From Nymphalis io (taxonomy: Eukaryota; Arthropoda; Insecta; Lepidoptera; Nymphalidae): DNA of 64,000 bases. This document shows, one piece after another, positions 1-11,262 of the stretch. Location of the stretch: the NCBI RefSeq assembly GCF_905147045.1, contig NC_065910.1:6882001-6946000 (forward strand). Direction: 5' to 3'. Made by a program: the position numbers and the translations under genes. Positions within the stretch are counted from its first letter, which is position 1, and each line of letters opens with the position of its first letter. A model generated the notes under the pieces. That model was given only the letters and a program-made list of their open reading frames with translations, made no database searches and was not told where the DNA came from.

Positions 1-2770
1 GACATCGAACAAAAACAACACTATACTTTTTGCCATTTACATCCTGAACAAAAGACAGTGGATAAAAATAACACAAAAAACAAATATATATGAAATTAAC
101 GTAAACTATAAATATTTTTGTGCGATTTTTTTTTTAAATCTTATCTAAAACCTTGTTCAAAAGCGATTAAGCAATACAAAATATACAAAATTTATTAAGG
201 GGCTTTAATAGCGAGGCTAAAATAGCCTACTAACAATGCAAAGGAATTCCCATATACTGAGGAAAGCCGGAAGTTTGATGATTTAAGACGCTTAGAATAG
301 CTTAATTCAACGGATTTCTAGCGAGTTTCATAATTATATTGTGCTGAGTTCCCTTTGTACGCTTCGAATGCTCTCACGATTTTGATGCTTCATTAAGAAG
401 TGTGCAACGCATTGCCTATTAATTAATTTTAATTATAGCTTTTATTCGTTTTCATATGAGACCTATAAATTTAATGAAGAATTCGAAACAAGAAAATATT
501 CTTGACTGACATTCTTATATAGAAATTATTCAATATTTATCATATAGTAAGTATATATATAGACGTAGTGATGTTCATAGAATAGCCGTCTTATGGCATT
601 TCCAAACGTTCGTGAGTTGATACATATTCGGTATAATTGTGTAAATACATAAAGGATTCCTTCATCGTCTATTATGAACACTAATATTAAATATGAGAAG
701 TCACCAATGCTTTTCCAGATTCAAACTCTGGACGCTTATGCAATCATATTTAAATATTTTCTTTAAAAATATAAAAATATCATATAAAGACCAGCAAGTT
801 CATCAACAAATATAATCGCTCAAAGTGATTTCACGCTTCAATTTCATGCCACGTCGAAGAAACAGCAAAAAATACAGAGAAATTACATTATCATACGCAA
901 ATCGCTTTCATGGCATGTTGTCAGACGCATTCCAGGATAATATATCACGTGCCTATATCATACCTGAGTTTTTATTGGGCTGACGTTCCATTAGACCATA
1001 TATAGATCATTCGTTGGATAAGTAGATTATGATACGAGGTTCTTCTAGTCTTCATAATGTTGTGATTATTTTCTTCTGAATATTTGAATAATCGAAGTTT
1101 CGTGGAAACGTTTTGAATATATTATAGTTTTATTATGTATTCCAATTTCGTTCGAATTGCAAAAACGCTCATTAATAATATAATTAATTAATATTTGATT
1201 TTACTTCTGTTATTTATTTATCATTATTGGAGCTTAGCTTGAAGTAATCCTTTTTATTTGTGGTCCGATATGAACAGGACTCAAGTCTTAGCCCTAGGGA
1301 AGAACCGTGTTATGAGGGATTCTTATCTTCCCAAACCTTTGCGTCCTTAATAAGGATCGAAGAAGCTGCAGAGCTATTTTCACATAGGTCACATCTACTG
1401 CCTCTTCAATGCAAGTGAGTTTAAGGTGTTAGTACTAGTTTTAATAAATAAATCAATAAAAAAATCATATAATATCAAAAACATAAGATGAAGTGTTGAG
1501 TTTATAATAAGTACCGACTTTTCCTAAAATTTCAATTTATCGAGCACTAAATAGTCTCATCCGTTGACTGTCATTGCAGTCTTAATTCATTTCTCATCAT
1601 CAGAATCGTCTTCGTCCAACCAGTTCTCAATGATTGCGTGATTACTCAATCACATTTGATGTTAAAACAAAATAAAATTATCCAAGGTCGCTCAGATCGG
1701 TGATAAAAGTTTTTAATTACATTTGTAAACTCGTGCACTTAAGATCTTGCTGGAATATGCATGGCACTTTTGATGATGGATTTGATGGATGGAAGGCATA
1801 CGAGAACAGAAACAAGTGAATCGACATAAATAACATCCCCGGCATAATGGACCGCTATTAGGTAATAAAGGGTTAACACCAAAATTTATCTTACTTGCAG
1901 CTCTATTATACTCTGTCGGAAACCTACAACTACTATCCTCTTGTTCGGAATTTAGTTTAATTGTTCGACCAACTTTCAGTTGAATGTTGCTTTGACAGTT
2001 GTCAAATCATTTGACAGGAGATAATGAACTACACATATTTTTTTATTACTAAATGTGTATGATATGAAGCGCGAGACTGACAACTGTTCAATAGTTAAAA
2101 ATATTATATACAGTCCAAAAATTAGACTTTAATTTTAACTCCTATATCATCCTCTTTTTAATATCTATTATTTACTATAGTTAACAAGCGCTGAATAAGC
2201 TTAAAAATAAACGTAAGTTATATTTTAAAACTGATAATCTATTCGGAGAGATTCAAAAGGACTGACCAATCGGAATCTATTATTAATTTTTAAGATTTAT
2301 GAGAAGAATACAAAATATTAAATAATTTATTTGGTTAGTTTTTTTCACTTCACGAAATTTTTTATCACAAAAAAACGCAAATAAAGTGGAACCGCAACAC
2401 AAACTTGAATTTTTAAATTGACAAAAAATGTTGACTTTTGGCGAGTATAACATTAGACACTCCTATTTAAATTTAGTGTAATATTAGATTGAGGTATTAT
2501 ATATTATTTTATTATGTAATAAGCTGCTATTTCTTAATATTTTGGACATATTCTTGTTAATTACATTAACTATGTCATTATTTGTATTTTTAAGTTTTGT
2601 TTTGAATAGGAATATTTCGTCACTTTTTACTAGATCTTAGAAAATTATTAAAAAATGGTAAATGAGAACGGATTTCAATCAAAGACAATTTAAACAGATA
2701 TCAATTCGATGCTGGAGTCTAGTTTCAACTGAGTAATAATTAAAACTCGTTCTAAAATAAGATTCAGCTG
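1..2770. other. AT-rich non-coding DNA, nothing recognised
   Basis: No open frame with coding character, no recognisable repeat end and no splice-framed exon was seen on either strand. A slightly more GC-rich patch lies near 1259-1430, but it has stops in all frames I read. Probably intronic or intergenic. Confidence 0.5.
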
Positions 2771-3033
2771 GAGAACAATAAAGCTATCTAACCAGCAGAT
2801 ACTACTCGGTAGATTTATTTTAAAAGTGTCACAGTACAAGTGCTACCGGGTAACCCCAAACAAATAATGATCAGGAAGAATCAAAAACCAAAAGATAATA
2901 AAATAAAAATATCATTATCATGCTTATTAATTTCTATTCATTATATTTATACGAGGTCTGACTTAAGCTGTACTTCCATTCAAAAGAAGAAATAAGAAAT
3001 CTAACCATAAAAGGGTTTATACTTATACTTTAT
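2771..3033 (+). repeat. Left arm of a 263-bp inverted repeat
   Basis: This 263-base arm is the reverse complement of 3954-4216 with only about three mismatches by eye. The outer end begins GAGAACAATAAAGC and the inner end is GGGTTTATACTTATACTTTA. No target duplication could be seen outside the arms, and no other copy was found in the window. Either a long-TIR non-autonomous DNA element or an inverted duplication would give this structure. Confidence 0.9.
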
Positions 3034-3256
3034 ACTTTGTAAACGCCTAAATCAATTGAAACGTCTACGTTATCAATTGATAATCTGTTTATACACAAAC
3101 ACTTCCAGGTTGTGAGAGACTATTCCAGTATGCATCAAATATTAGCATACATTATTTTTAATTTTACATAATAACCATCACATTAACAATTGACAGGAAC
3201 CGTTGCGTATTTGCTGCGACTTTAAGTATTAATTATATGAGATAGAATAAAAAGCT

Positions 3257-3360
3257 ACCAACCCGCATTGGAGCAGCGTTGTGGAATAAGCTCCAAACCT
3301 TCTCTTCAAAAGGGAGAGGAGGCCTTAGGACAGCAGTGGGACATTCACAGACTGACCCGG
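3257..3360 (+). mobile_element. SINE family A, 3' fragment
   Basis: Contains the A-family 3' block: ACCAACCCGCATTGGAGCAG, then GGAATAAGCTCCAAACCTTC and a GGGAGAGGAGGCCTTAG-to-GCAGTGGGACATTCACAG tail. It lacks the tRNA-like head. It lies in the spacer of the 2771-4216 inverted repeat. Confidence 0.85.
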
Positions 3361-3953
3361 AATTTTTTTTTTAAGCTTTTTAGTTAAGTTGATTTGGATA
3401 GATTTCAAGTGATCATATATACTGCTACTGTCACTTGAACTTATTACCTATTAATGAAAAATGACATGTGCACTTCCATATATGTATATCTGAAAATATC
3501 TGGACGACTTTTCTCTGACGTATATTAATATAGTACATAAAGCATTGATAGATTACGTTTTAATAGATAATATATTTTATTGTTAGGTAAGTTAAAACTA
3601 ATTTAAAGTTTGATTTATTTCCTCAATAATAATTGCTGCTATAAATTGAATCTTAGAAGCAAATAAACTTCAAGTTATTAATACCCAAGGCATTATTCTT
3701 GTTAACAGAGTTACTAACTTTGATAAATATGAATAGATTGATAAAGTAAATAAAATAATTGATAAAATTTAATGAATATAAATAATATATGTTTTTTTAA
3801 TAAAATGACATATTAATTATTTACTATAGTTTTTGTTGTAAGATATAAAGGATGATAAAAGTTTAAGGCTCGTATTACAGAAAGTGACTCAAGTAGCGTT
3901 TAAACTCTAATCATCCAAAACTCGTTTTAGGTACAGATCAAAACTCAAGCTGA

Positions 3954-4216
3954 ATAAAGTATAAGTATAAACCCTTTTATGGTTAGATTTCTTATTTATT
4001 CTTTTGAATGGAAGTACAGCTTAAGTCAGACCTCGTATAAAGATAATGAATAGAAATTAATAAGCATGATAATGATATTTTTATTTTATTATCTTTTGGT
4101 TTTTGATTCTTCCTGATCATTATTTGTTTGGGGTTACCCGGTAGCACTTGTACTGTGACACTTTTAAAATGAATCTACCGAGTAGTATCTGCTGGTTAGA
4201 TAGCTTTATTGTTCTC
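3954..4216 (-). repeat. Right arm of a 263-bp inverted repeat
   Basis: Mirror copy of 2771-3033 and exactly the same length. The spacer between arms is 920 bases. Mismatches seen are single substitutions inside the arm, so the duplication or gene conversion is recent compared with the SINE copies around it. Read-through RNA could fold into a 263-bp stem. Confidence 0.9.
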
Positions 4217-4887
4217 TCACTCTAAATTCCTTAGTTATCATTACTTTGTATACGCACTATATTGTTTACTGGACTATCCTACTTCACGTCACAAACTATT
4301 CATACTTACTGTACCGATATTATTATGATATTATCAGGTTATTGTAACATTCATCCTATGAAATACTATGTAATATGTACGCCTATTCGATTATTATTTT
4401 TTTTCTAATTGTTTTGTAATTTTCTCTGTAAGTGATTTAAATGTAAATCTTTTGTGAAAATAAATATCTTTAACCGTAAATAGGTCAAGCCTTATTAAGT
4501 ACTCACAAAAATACATAGTTACAGCGCGATTTAAAATACAAAAAGCGCCATCTTTTGATGTTAAGAAAAAGTATAATGTCATTTGATATAATGTTATTTG
4601 AGCTTGAGCACTATTCCTTAAGTACGAGAACATTTAGATTCACGAATTGACAAATTTATTTAATCTCAATTTAAATTACGTATACTGAAGTTTTTCGACG
4701 TTCTCTTTTTTCGCAGCATTTTTTGCATAAGTGACATTTTTTAAGTCTCAAGGGGCGGAAATGTCTGTGTTTGATTGAATCTTTGTACCTTTCGTTCACT
4801 GTCTTATTCACGCCCGGAAAAATATTAGTATGTAAAATATTTGGTAACAGTTAAATGAAACATATGCCTGTAAAATAATATCATATA
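4217..4887. other. AT-rich non-coding DNA
   Basis: No gene seen. A 79-codon minus frame at 4394-4633 is lysine- and phenylalanine-rich AT-driven sequence without domain signs. A motif pair (AGCGCGATTTAA, then CGCCATCT) at 4523-4553 recurs near 50941. Confidence 0.45.
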
Positions 4888-4928
4888 TTTTTGTATATGC
4901 CGTCCAGATCGGACGGCATATACAAAAA
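4888..4928. repeat. Perfect 18-bp stem palindrome
   Basis: Arms 4888-4905 (TTTTTGTATATGCCGTCC) and 4911-4928 are exact reverse complements around the 5-base loop AGATC. Three CGTACG hexamers follow at 4929, 4942 and 4951. Could be a hairpin terminus of a mobile element; function unknown. Confidence 0.9.
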
Positions 4929-5296
4929 CGTACGTATCAAACGTACGCATCGTACGCATAAAACTCATAAAAAATCTCATTTGACGAACAGAGTTAAAAT
5001 TTCCAATAAATTCTTTTTAGTGAATGTTTATGTTATAGAATAAACCTTGTCCAAATTTCAGCTTTCTAGACTTACTAGTTTTGGCTCCGCATTTAAAAAC
5101 AGTCAGAACAAGGGATTTTATACTATATTTTCGGTATTGTACGGTATGTATACGGAATTTTTATTATAGTATCTTTACTCTGGATTCATCAAATATTATC
5201 ATACATTTCATGATAATGTAGATATTGAATCGATTATTCTTTAAAGAAGATCTTTATTACATAAAATGTAATTAATAATAATAATTAAATGGTTGA

Positions 5297-5600
5297 TTGC
5301 TGAGATGGCCTAGTGGTTAGAAGGCGTGAATCTTAACCGATGATCGTGGGTTCAAACCTGGGCAAGTACCACTGATATTTTCATGTGCTTAATTTGTGTT
5401 TATAATCCATCTCGTGCTTGACGCTGAAGGAAAACATCGAGAGGAAACCTGCATGTGTCTAATGTCATTGAAATTTTGACACATGTGTATTTTACCAACC
5501 CGCATTGGAGCTGCGTGATGGAATAGCTCCAAACCTTCTTCTCAAAAGGGAGAGGAGGCCTTAGCCCTTAGCAGTGAGACATTAAAAGGCTGTTACTGTA
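5297..5600 (+). mobile_element. SINE family A, near full length
   Basis: About 300 bases. The head is tRNA-like (GAGATGGCCTAGTGGTTAGA as box A region, GTGGGTTCAAACCTGG as box B). A body with CTCGTGCTTGACGCTGAAGG and AACATCGAGAGGAAACCTGC follows, then the tail GGAGAGGAGGCCTTAGCCC and GGCTGTTACTGT. Pol III-type SINE, non-autonomous. No flanking duplication was resolved. Confidence 0.92.
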
Positions 5601-6462
5601 ACCGAATGGTTTGACGAAGAAATGAGTGAGGTTAATCAAATTTGTTTGTACCCTTCTTTATTGATATAATTTAATCAAGACCCCGTTACTTTAGCAAGCA
5701 GTAAAAGGGAAAGTTACGTAATAATTTCCATTAGAATTCATGTATACTTTGTTTTATAATATTGAACTTGTTGTTCTTGTTGATAACGAAACTGGTCTAA
5801 AGTCCTCGGTTCGGATCTCGGGTATAAAATTATATTTTTTTTTCTATCAAGAAATTCCCAGATGTGAGATGTCAAGATGGTGGCAGTGTATAGTTTATAT
5901 AAAAGATATAATAAATAAGGGAATGTACAACTGTGCTTTATCTTTCACCGACACTAAAAACTAGAATTTAGAATAAAATATATCAAAATTTAGTAGACGG
6001 TCAGTAATGCCATTATTATTATTTTTATATTCATACAAAAAAGTTAAAAAAACCTCATAAATACAATTTATATGCTTACATTTACCAATAGATATAAAGG
6101 CTAAAATAGTATATAATATTAATTTTGTTATAACACATAGTGGTAGGACTTCATTGAGGGTTAAAAGGTAAACCAGTAGCCATCGGGGAAATTGTTAGTA
6201 ACAAGTTTGTTGCGACATATAAGCAAAACTAGTTCATAAATGAATAGCTTTTACCGACTTTTTCGTGGTTAAATAATTTTATAATATTAATATCAGGAAA
6301 TAATCAAACTCCAATCGTGTTTACAACTTGGATGAATATTAAAGGCTTACTAAATCATTAATTCAAAACCATTTCATTGACTGTCCATATTAGAATCTGA
6401 TTTTATTTCAGCAAAATTAGTTTTTCAAAAATAATTTAAATCTTATCGAGAATATTTATATG
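5601..6462. other. AT-rich non-coding DNA
   Basis: No gene or repeat end recognised. The 74-codon plus frame at 5740 has no domain features. Confidence 0.4.
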
Positions 6463-6735
6463 GTACCCGGTGGTAAGGCGTTGTGCATTCCCGTCTGGGT
6501 GGGTACCACCAACTCATCATCATATTCTGCCGCTTAACAGCAACACTTAGTATTGTTGCATTGCAGTTTGAAGGGTGAGTGAGCCAGTGTAACTACAGAT
6601 ACAAGGGACATAAGACCTTAGTTCCCAAGGTTGGTAACGCATTGTCGATGTGGGAATGTTTATCATTTCTTACATCACCAATGGTGGTGGTGACTACTTA
6701 CCATCTGGTAGCCCATTCGCTCATTCGCCTGCCTT
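6463..6735 (+). mobile_element. SINE-like family B copy
   Basis: Matches the B repeat along its length: GGTGGTAAGGCGTTGTGC, GGGTGGGTACCACC, TTGAAGGGTGAGTGAGCCAG, TTAGTTCCCAAGGTTGGTAA, and the tail CTTACCATCTGGTAGCCCAT. The 111-codon open frame at 6579-6914 is just this repeat read through and is not a gene. Confidence 0.88.
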
Positions 6736-6831
6736 TAATTTTATTTATTAATTTAATATTGATATGCAATATTTTTACATACCAAGGTAGTAAAAAACAG
6801 GCGTGGGTGCGTTTTAATAACTTTACGTGTA

Positions 6832-6925
6832 ATAGAATTTCATCAGATACGTGCAAGTTTCCTCATGATATTTACATTTACCATTTACAAAAAAAAATTA
6901 TAAACACAAATTAAGCAAATGAAAA
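6832..6925 (-). mobile_element. SINE family A internal fragment
   Basis: Contains CAAGTTTCCTCATGATATTT and TTATAAACACAAATTAAGCA, the middle of family A in reverse orientation. Both ends are missing. Confidence 0.7.
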
Positions 6926-6949
6926 ATCAAAATGAAGCCAGACTAAGTA

Positions 6950-7150
6950 ATCACCGCCACCTATAGACATTGACAATAACAAATATTAACCATCCCTTAC
7001 ATCGCCAACGCGCCATAAACCTTGGGAACTAAGATGTTATGTCCCTTGTGCCTTTAGTTACACTGACTCACACACCCTTCAAATTGGAACACAACAATAT
7101 CAAGTACTGCTGTTTTGCGGTAGAATATCTGATGAGTGGTGGTTCATCGT
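6950..7150 (-). mobile_element. SINE-like family B copy, partial
   Basis: Shows CATCGCCAACGCGCCATAAA, CCTTGGGAACTAAGATGTTA, GGAACACAACAATATCAAGT and TTTTGCGGTAGAATATCTGA. Opposite in orientation to the copy at 6463, about 215 bases away. Confidence 0.88.
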
Positions 7151-7654
7151 ATATCCACGTATATACGATGAAATAGAAATTAATTTTTATCAATGTGTTT
7201 GTGATTTTTAGATAATACACGTATATGTGTATTTGTGTTTGTATTCATTACTAGTATCTGTATTTTTACGATTCTTATGCTGTAAAGCTATATGATCGTG
7301 AAATCTCAGAAAATGATATGCGACATTGTTTTTAATTATTATAACAACCAAAGGATACGCGTAGAAAATAGCGTATCACCCTTAATCAGTTTACAATATT
7401 TTATGTTTGAGATACAATTGTATATTATTTTTGGAAAATCATTACCAAAAATAACATACAACTTCTTATGACAAAACTTAAGATAAAAATTTTATACTGA
7501 TTAAAGTATTGGATGTATACTTATAGTATAAATAGAAAATATTTCTTTGTTCCTTATCAATACAATATGTGACATTGAACCTATTTAATTCTATCGCCAT
7601 TTCAAAGCTACTTTCTCAACATGTAATAAAGGCTATATTTTATACCAGTTATAA

Positions 7655-7706
7655 CAATTCTCTTATAAGCACAATCCACGCAGGCGAAGCCTGGGGCACA
7701 TCTAGT
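7655..7706 (+). mobile_element. Helitron-like 3' end
   Basis: GGCGAAGCCTGGGGCACATC runs into CTAG at 7702-7705, followed by T. This resembles the CTRR end plus T target of lepidopteran Helitrons, whose common ending has the form GAAGTCGCGGGCATCAGCTAG. The 5' end was not located. Assigned from motif memory only. Confidence 0.5.
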
Positions 7707-8764
7707 TAAATATGAAAATATTTCGCACAACCTAAATATTTTCTTCGCGTTTATATTGTAATAATTTATTCACTTAACAGGTACAAGACAGTAAGCTTAT
7801 CGTTTCCTAAAATCATAAGCTCTCTTTGATAAATAGATCTGTTTTAAGTAGCTGAGATATTTTCATCATCGAAAGCTATTTACTGACCTCGTAGCTTTAA
7901 CAAACTCATTGAAATGTAATTATAATTCCTTCTGGCATTTTAGCTTCAACTTTTAAGAAAGTTTTGTATTTGGAATAAATATTATTTTTTGTACTTAAAT
8001 AAAATTATTCAAGGCAAAAGGCATAAATGAAGGATATATTTGGAAATGAATAAAATCCAAATTTTTTTGGAACGAATTGGCTAGTGAGTGATTCAAACCA
8101 CAGTCACATTTATTTTGTGTATGTCGATATTTAGTCAGTTAATATGAAAGTTAAAATACGCAGAGAAATAAAATTTGTAACCAAGCAAATAATTAGATAT
8201 CTTGTATTACATAAAATATTTTATATTGCATTATGTCTTTTTAACTTAACTCTTTTATTGTATTGGGTAAGGTTCTCTTAATTCTCTAGCAAGTGGACCG
8301 CTTGAGGATAAGTATTCACCACTGCCAATAGACATCAGTGATGTAAGGAATATTATTGGGAACCGATAATACGTTTCTCTTGTGCTCAATCATCTTTCTA
8401 ATTTGTAACCCGTTTTTAATTCCAATAATTTTATGATTACAATATTAACTTAATATACCTTATTTTTTCTCTGATGTACTTTGCTGGTCTTTATTATTGT
8501 TAAAAAAACTTCGAATTTATTTTATATTTTATTCAATACACGAACAGCAGAATTGTATAAGAGCACGTCAAACACAAGCTGATGCGGATCACACAGAAAG
8601 TTGCTTCTGTACCTCGTCGGTAATCCATTGTTTGAAAACCCGAAACTTTTGACAGATAACAGAGTAAAGTTTTAACAGCAAAAACAGCGGCATGAGTTGA
8701 ATTTGCAAAATGTTGGTGATAAGTCTCTAGGTGTATTTTTTACTTGTATTTATATTAACTTGGC
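7707..8764. other. AT-rich DNA with one small family B scrap
   Basis: Mostly unrecognised. Bases 8283-8372 (AAGTGGACCGCTTGAGGATA, then CACCACTGCCAATAGACATC) are a decayed minus-strand piece of repeat B. No coding frame. Confidence 0.45.
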
Positions 8765-9000
8765 GGTAGGATTTCGTACATGCGACTGGGAAGGTACCAC
8801 GCAATCATCACATATTCTACCGACAAACTGTTTTTTTTTTCTTGTTGAGTTCTAGTAAGTATGGTGAGTGAGCCACTGTATCTACAAGCTTAAGGGATAT
8901 AACATCTTAAAAGGAACGGTATATATTTCTTCCAGCGCCAATGTCTATGGTTGGTAAGCACCGTTTATCAGACCATCAGGTCAACCATTTGCCAGCCTAT
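8765..9000 (+). mobile_element. SINE-like family B copy, diverged
   Basis: Keeps GGTACCACGCAATCATCACA, ATATTCTACCG, GGTGAGTGAGCCACTG, and the tail ACCATCAGGTCAACCATTTG. An internal T run replaces part of the body. Older than most B copies by its mismatches. Confidence 0.8.
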
Positions 9001-9297
9001 TTTAAATTAAAAAAAAAACTTCTATTTTAGGTCATATGAAAATATAAATAAAAAATTATATCATAATTCATTTTTTGAATCTCCCAACTGCTTTGTGATT
9101 ATATGTGCAACTCTATCGAACTCTATAAGAAGATAAATTTTCAAATCCTTAATTAGGAATGTCCAGATAGAAAATGTAAAATAACAACGCGATAACAAAA
9201 TAACACATAGATGACACTTAACGCAAAGGCATAAAATTATTTATTCTAACATGTTAAAGAAATTATTTTTAAATACAAACTTATAATTTATTTCATG

Positions 9298-9656
9298 TTT
9301 TTTTTTTTTTTATATGTCCGGGATGGCAAATGACTCTACTCCACCTGTTGGTAAGCGGTAGTAGAGTCCAAACGCGACGACGGCCAGTACAAAAGAATGT
9401 TCTGTACTAGCCGTCACCGCCTTGCCAGCCCGCAAGATGCCTCTTCACGCCTCGTTTGAAGAAACCCGGGTTGTAAGAGGAGGGGAACACGTGAGCTGGT
9501 AAGGAATTCCATTTTTTGGTAGTGCGACAAAGAAAGGAGTTGCCAAATTTCTTTGTGCGCGATGGAATTGATGTCACAGTTAGGCGGTGACATCGAGAAT
9601 CAGCTCGCGTGGACTTAAGAAGGAAGGGGAAGCAGGAATTAGAGAGAATAATTCCT
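9298..9656 (-). mobile_element. 5'-truncated LINE 3' end, same family as the LINE at 57 kb
   Basis: Starts with a 14-T run (the poly(A) tail on the minus strand). It matches, in reverse, the last 360 bases of the LINE at about 60362-60729: the end of the open frame, the GTCATTTGCC tail region and the CTACTACC/GGTGGAGTAG hairpin block. It stops abruptly at AGGAATTAGAGAGAATAATT, as target-primed reverse transcription usually leaves. The encoded fragment corresponds to the extreme C-terminus of the reverse transcriptase ORF. No clear target duplication was seen. Confidence 0.92.
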
Positions 9657-11063
9657 AATGTCCTTAAACTGTAAACAAGATCAGCTAAATATGTTGGGAA
9701 AAAATGATTTTAAATTCTGTTGCAAGATTTGATCCACAAATATTATAAAGAGGATAAATAAATTCATGTAATAAGAAAAAACGTTGAAACGTTAAATTTG
9801 TAATAAAGTTAATGAAACGTAGAGCCACTTATTACGTACACAATTATGTTTCTTATAATTTTAACAAGGAATGATAAAGGTTAAAATATACATTTGGTAA
9901 TATATTTGTATATCATGAAATTTTAAAGCGTGCCATAACGATCGTTTTTGTTGTCCGCTTAAAATTCTGCTTCCGTATTTTGATAATTGAAATCTACGTC
10001 TACGTTTTTAATGAATACTTACTCTGTTCAACAAAACAGGTTTTCCTAAGAAAAAGACAAGAATTTTTCATGTATTCATTATAATTAATTCTTAAATTCT
10101 CACATTGGTATCTTGAGGGTTCCCAAAGCGACGATATATTTTACTACCTTAAGAACGTTCATACCATCTAATTTAAACTTAGAATTGGATTTGCATCTTA
10201 AATTATGTCATTAAGTCCCGTGAATATATTTCAAAACATTCTCGTGAATTTAGATTAAAATATACATTCTTGTAATATTTTGATTTCATCTATCTTCTTC
10301 TATAACGTAAAGAGGGAAAAGTTTGTAAATTTCTATGTAGGAAGTACTTAATAAATAATAAATAAATGTACTTAGTAAAGTAATTAATCAATTTAGTACA
10401 TCAATATTTTATATCAATATTTTTCTATTTATTAAAGAGGCTATTCTCATCCCAGTTTCATTCCTGGCATTTTGCCCAACAATCGTACGATTATGTGCCG
10501 AATGGACTTTATTTTTCTTTATGTCCGCTGCTATTATTATATAATTTGTAATGTCAATTTATGATGTCTGATTTCTAGGGGTGAGGAAACTCAAGAAATA
10601 ATTATTCTATTATCAGTAAAGATTATTTCATTCCTTAAATTGAATAGCCACTAAATATTTAATTATAAATTTGCATATTTTATTTGCTTACATTATGAAA
10701 CAATATTTTTGACTATATCTAGAATAGATCTAATGATAGATAAGAATCGAAGTTGTTTTTATCACATACAATATATGGTATAAGGAACGAGGTACAAGAG
10801 ACACACTCAGGCTCACAGTTCTTGTTTTTGGTGCCGCATTGACGGCGTAAGAAATAGTTTATTTTTTTTCTTATACATCTTAATGTGATTGTAACCTTTC
10901 ACCATAATTCAGGTGATTTTTAGGAAAATCGAAATCTTTAGTGTATCAGTATTAGGTGTTTACTTTATTTATTAGTAATGTCGAAAATTTCTAAAACCGG
11001 TTCCGAAAAATATTATCAGATTTGAGAAAAATTAATGCAAGAAACTCAGCTGCTTTATACATA
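9657..11063. other. AT-rich DNA, one family B scrap
   Basis: No gene. Bases about 10817-10862 (GTGCCGCATTGACGGCGTAA) are a small plus-strand piece of repeat B. The rest was not recognised. Confidence 0.4.
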
Positions 11064-11262
11064 ACTAGCTTCACGACTTTGTTCATTCAATTCATTCATA
11101 AAGAATACGCCTCTCATTTCTCCCCCTTGGAGTTGATATTTCCAAAAGTTCTTTCTTCGTGAGCGTCTACGTTGCGAATGGAGTAAGTATCTAAATTTCA
11201 AGTCGATAGAACCTATAGGTTCGGATATCTAGTGAACAGTTCGTGGTATGAAGTATGTACTA
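11064..11262 (-). mobile_element. Helitron-like fragment, reversed
   Basis: Begins A|CTAGCTTCACGACTTTGTTC, the reverse complement of a CTAG|T Helitron 3' end. It continues with CCCTTGGAGTTGATATTTCC and CTACGTTGCG-type blocks that I associate with widespread lepidopteran Helitron-derived repeats. The far end is unclear. Confidence 0.5.

Noticed and set aside
1259..1430. GC-richer patch considered as an exon
   Set aside because: Stops in all plus frames and no acceptor/donor pair in a consistent phase.
5297..5370. Possible tRNA gene
   Set aside because: The head has box A and box B but does not fold as a complete cloverleaf, and it continues into a repeated SINE body.
6579..6914. 111-codon plus-strand open frame
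   Set aside because: It is a read-through of a family B repeat and adjoining A-SINE sequence. The same frame appears in other B copies with stops.
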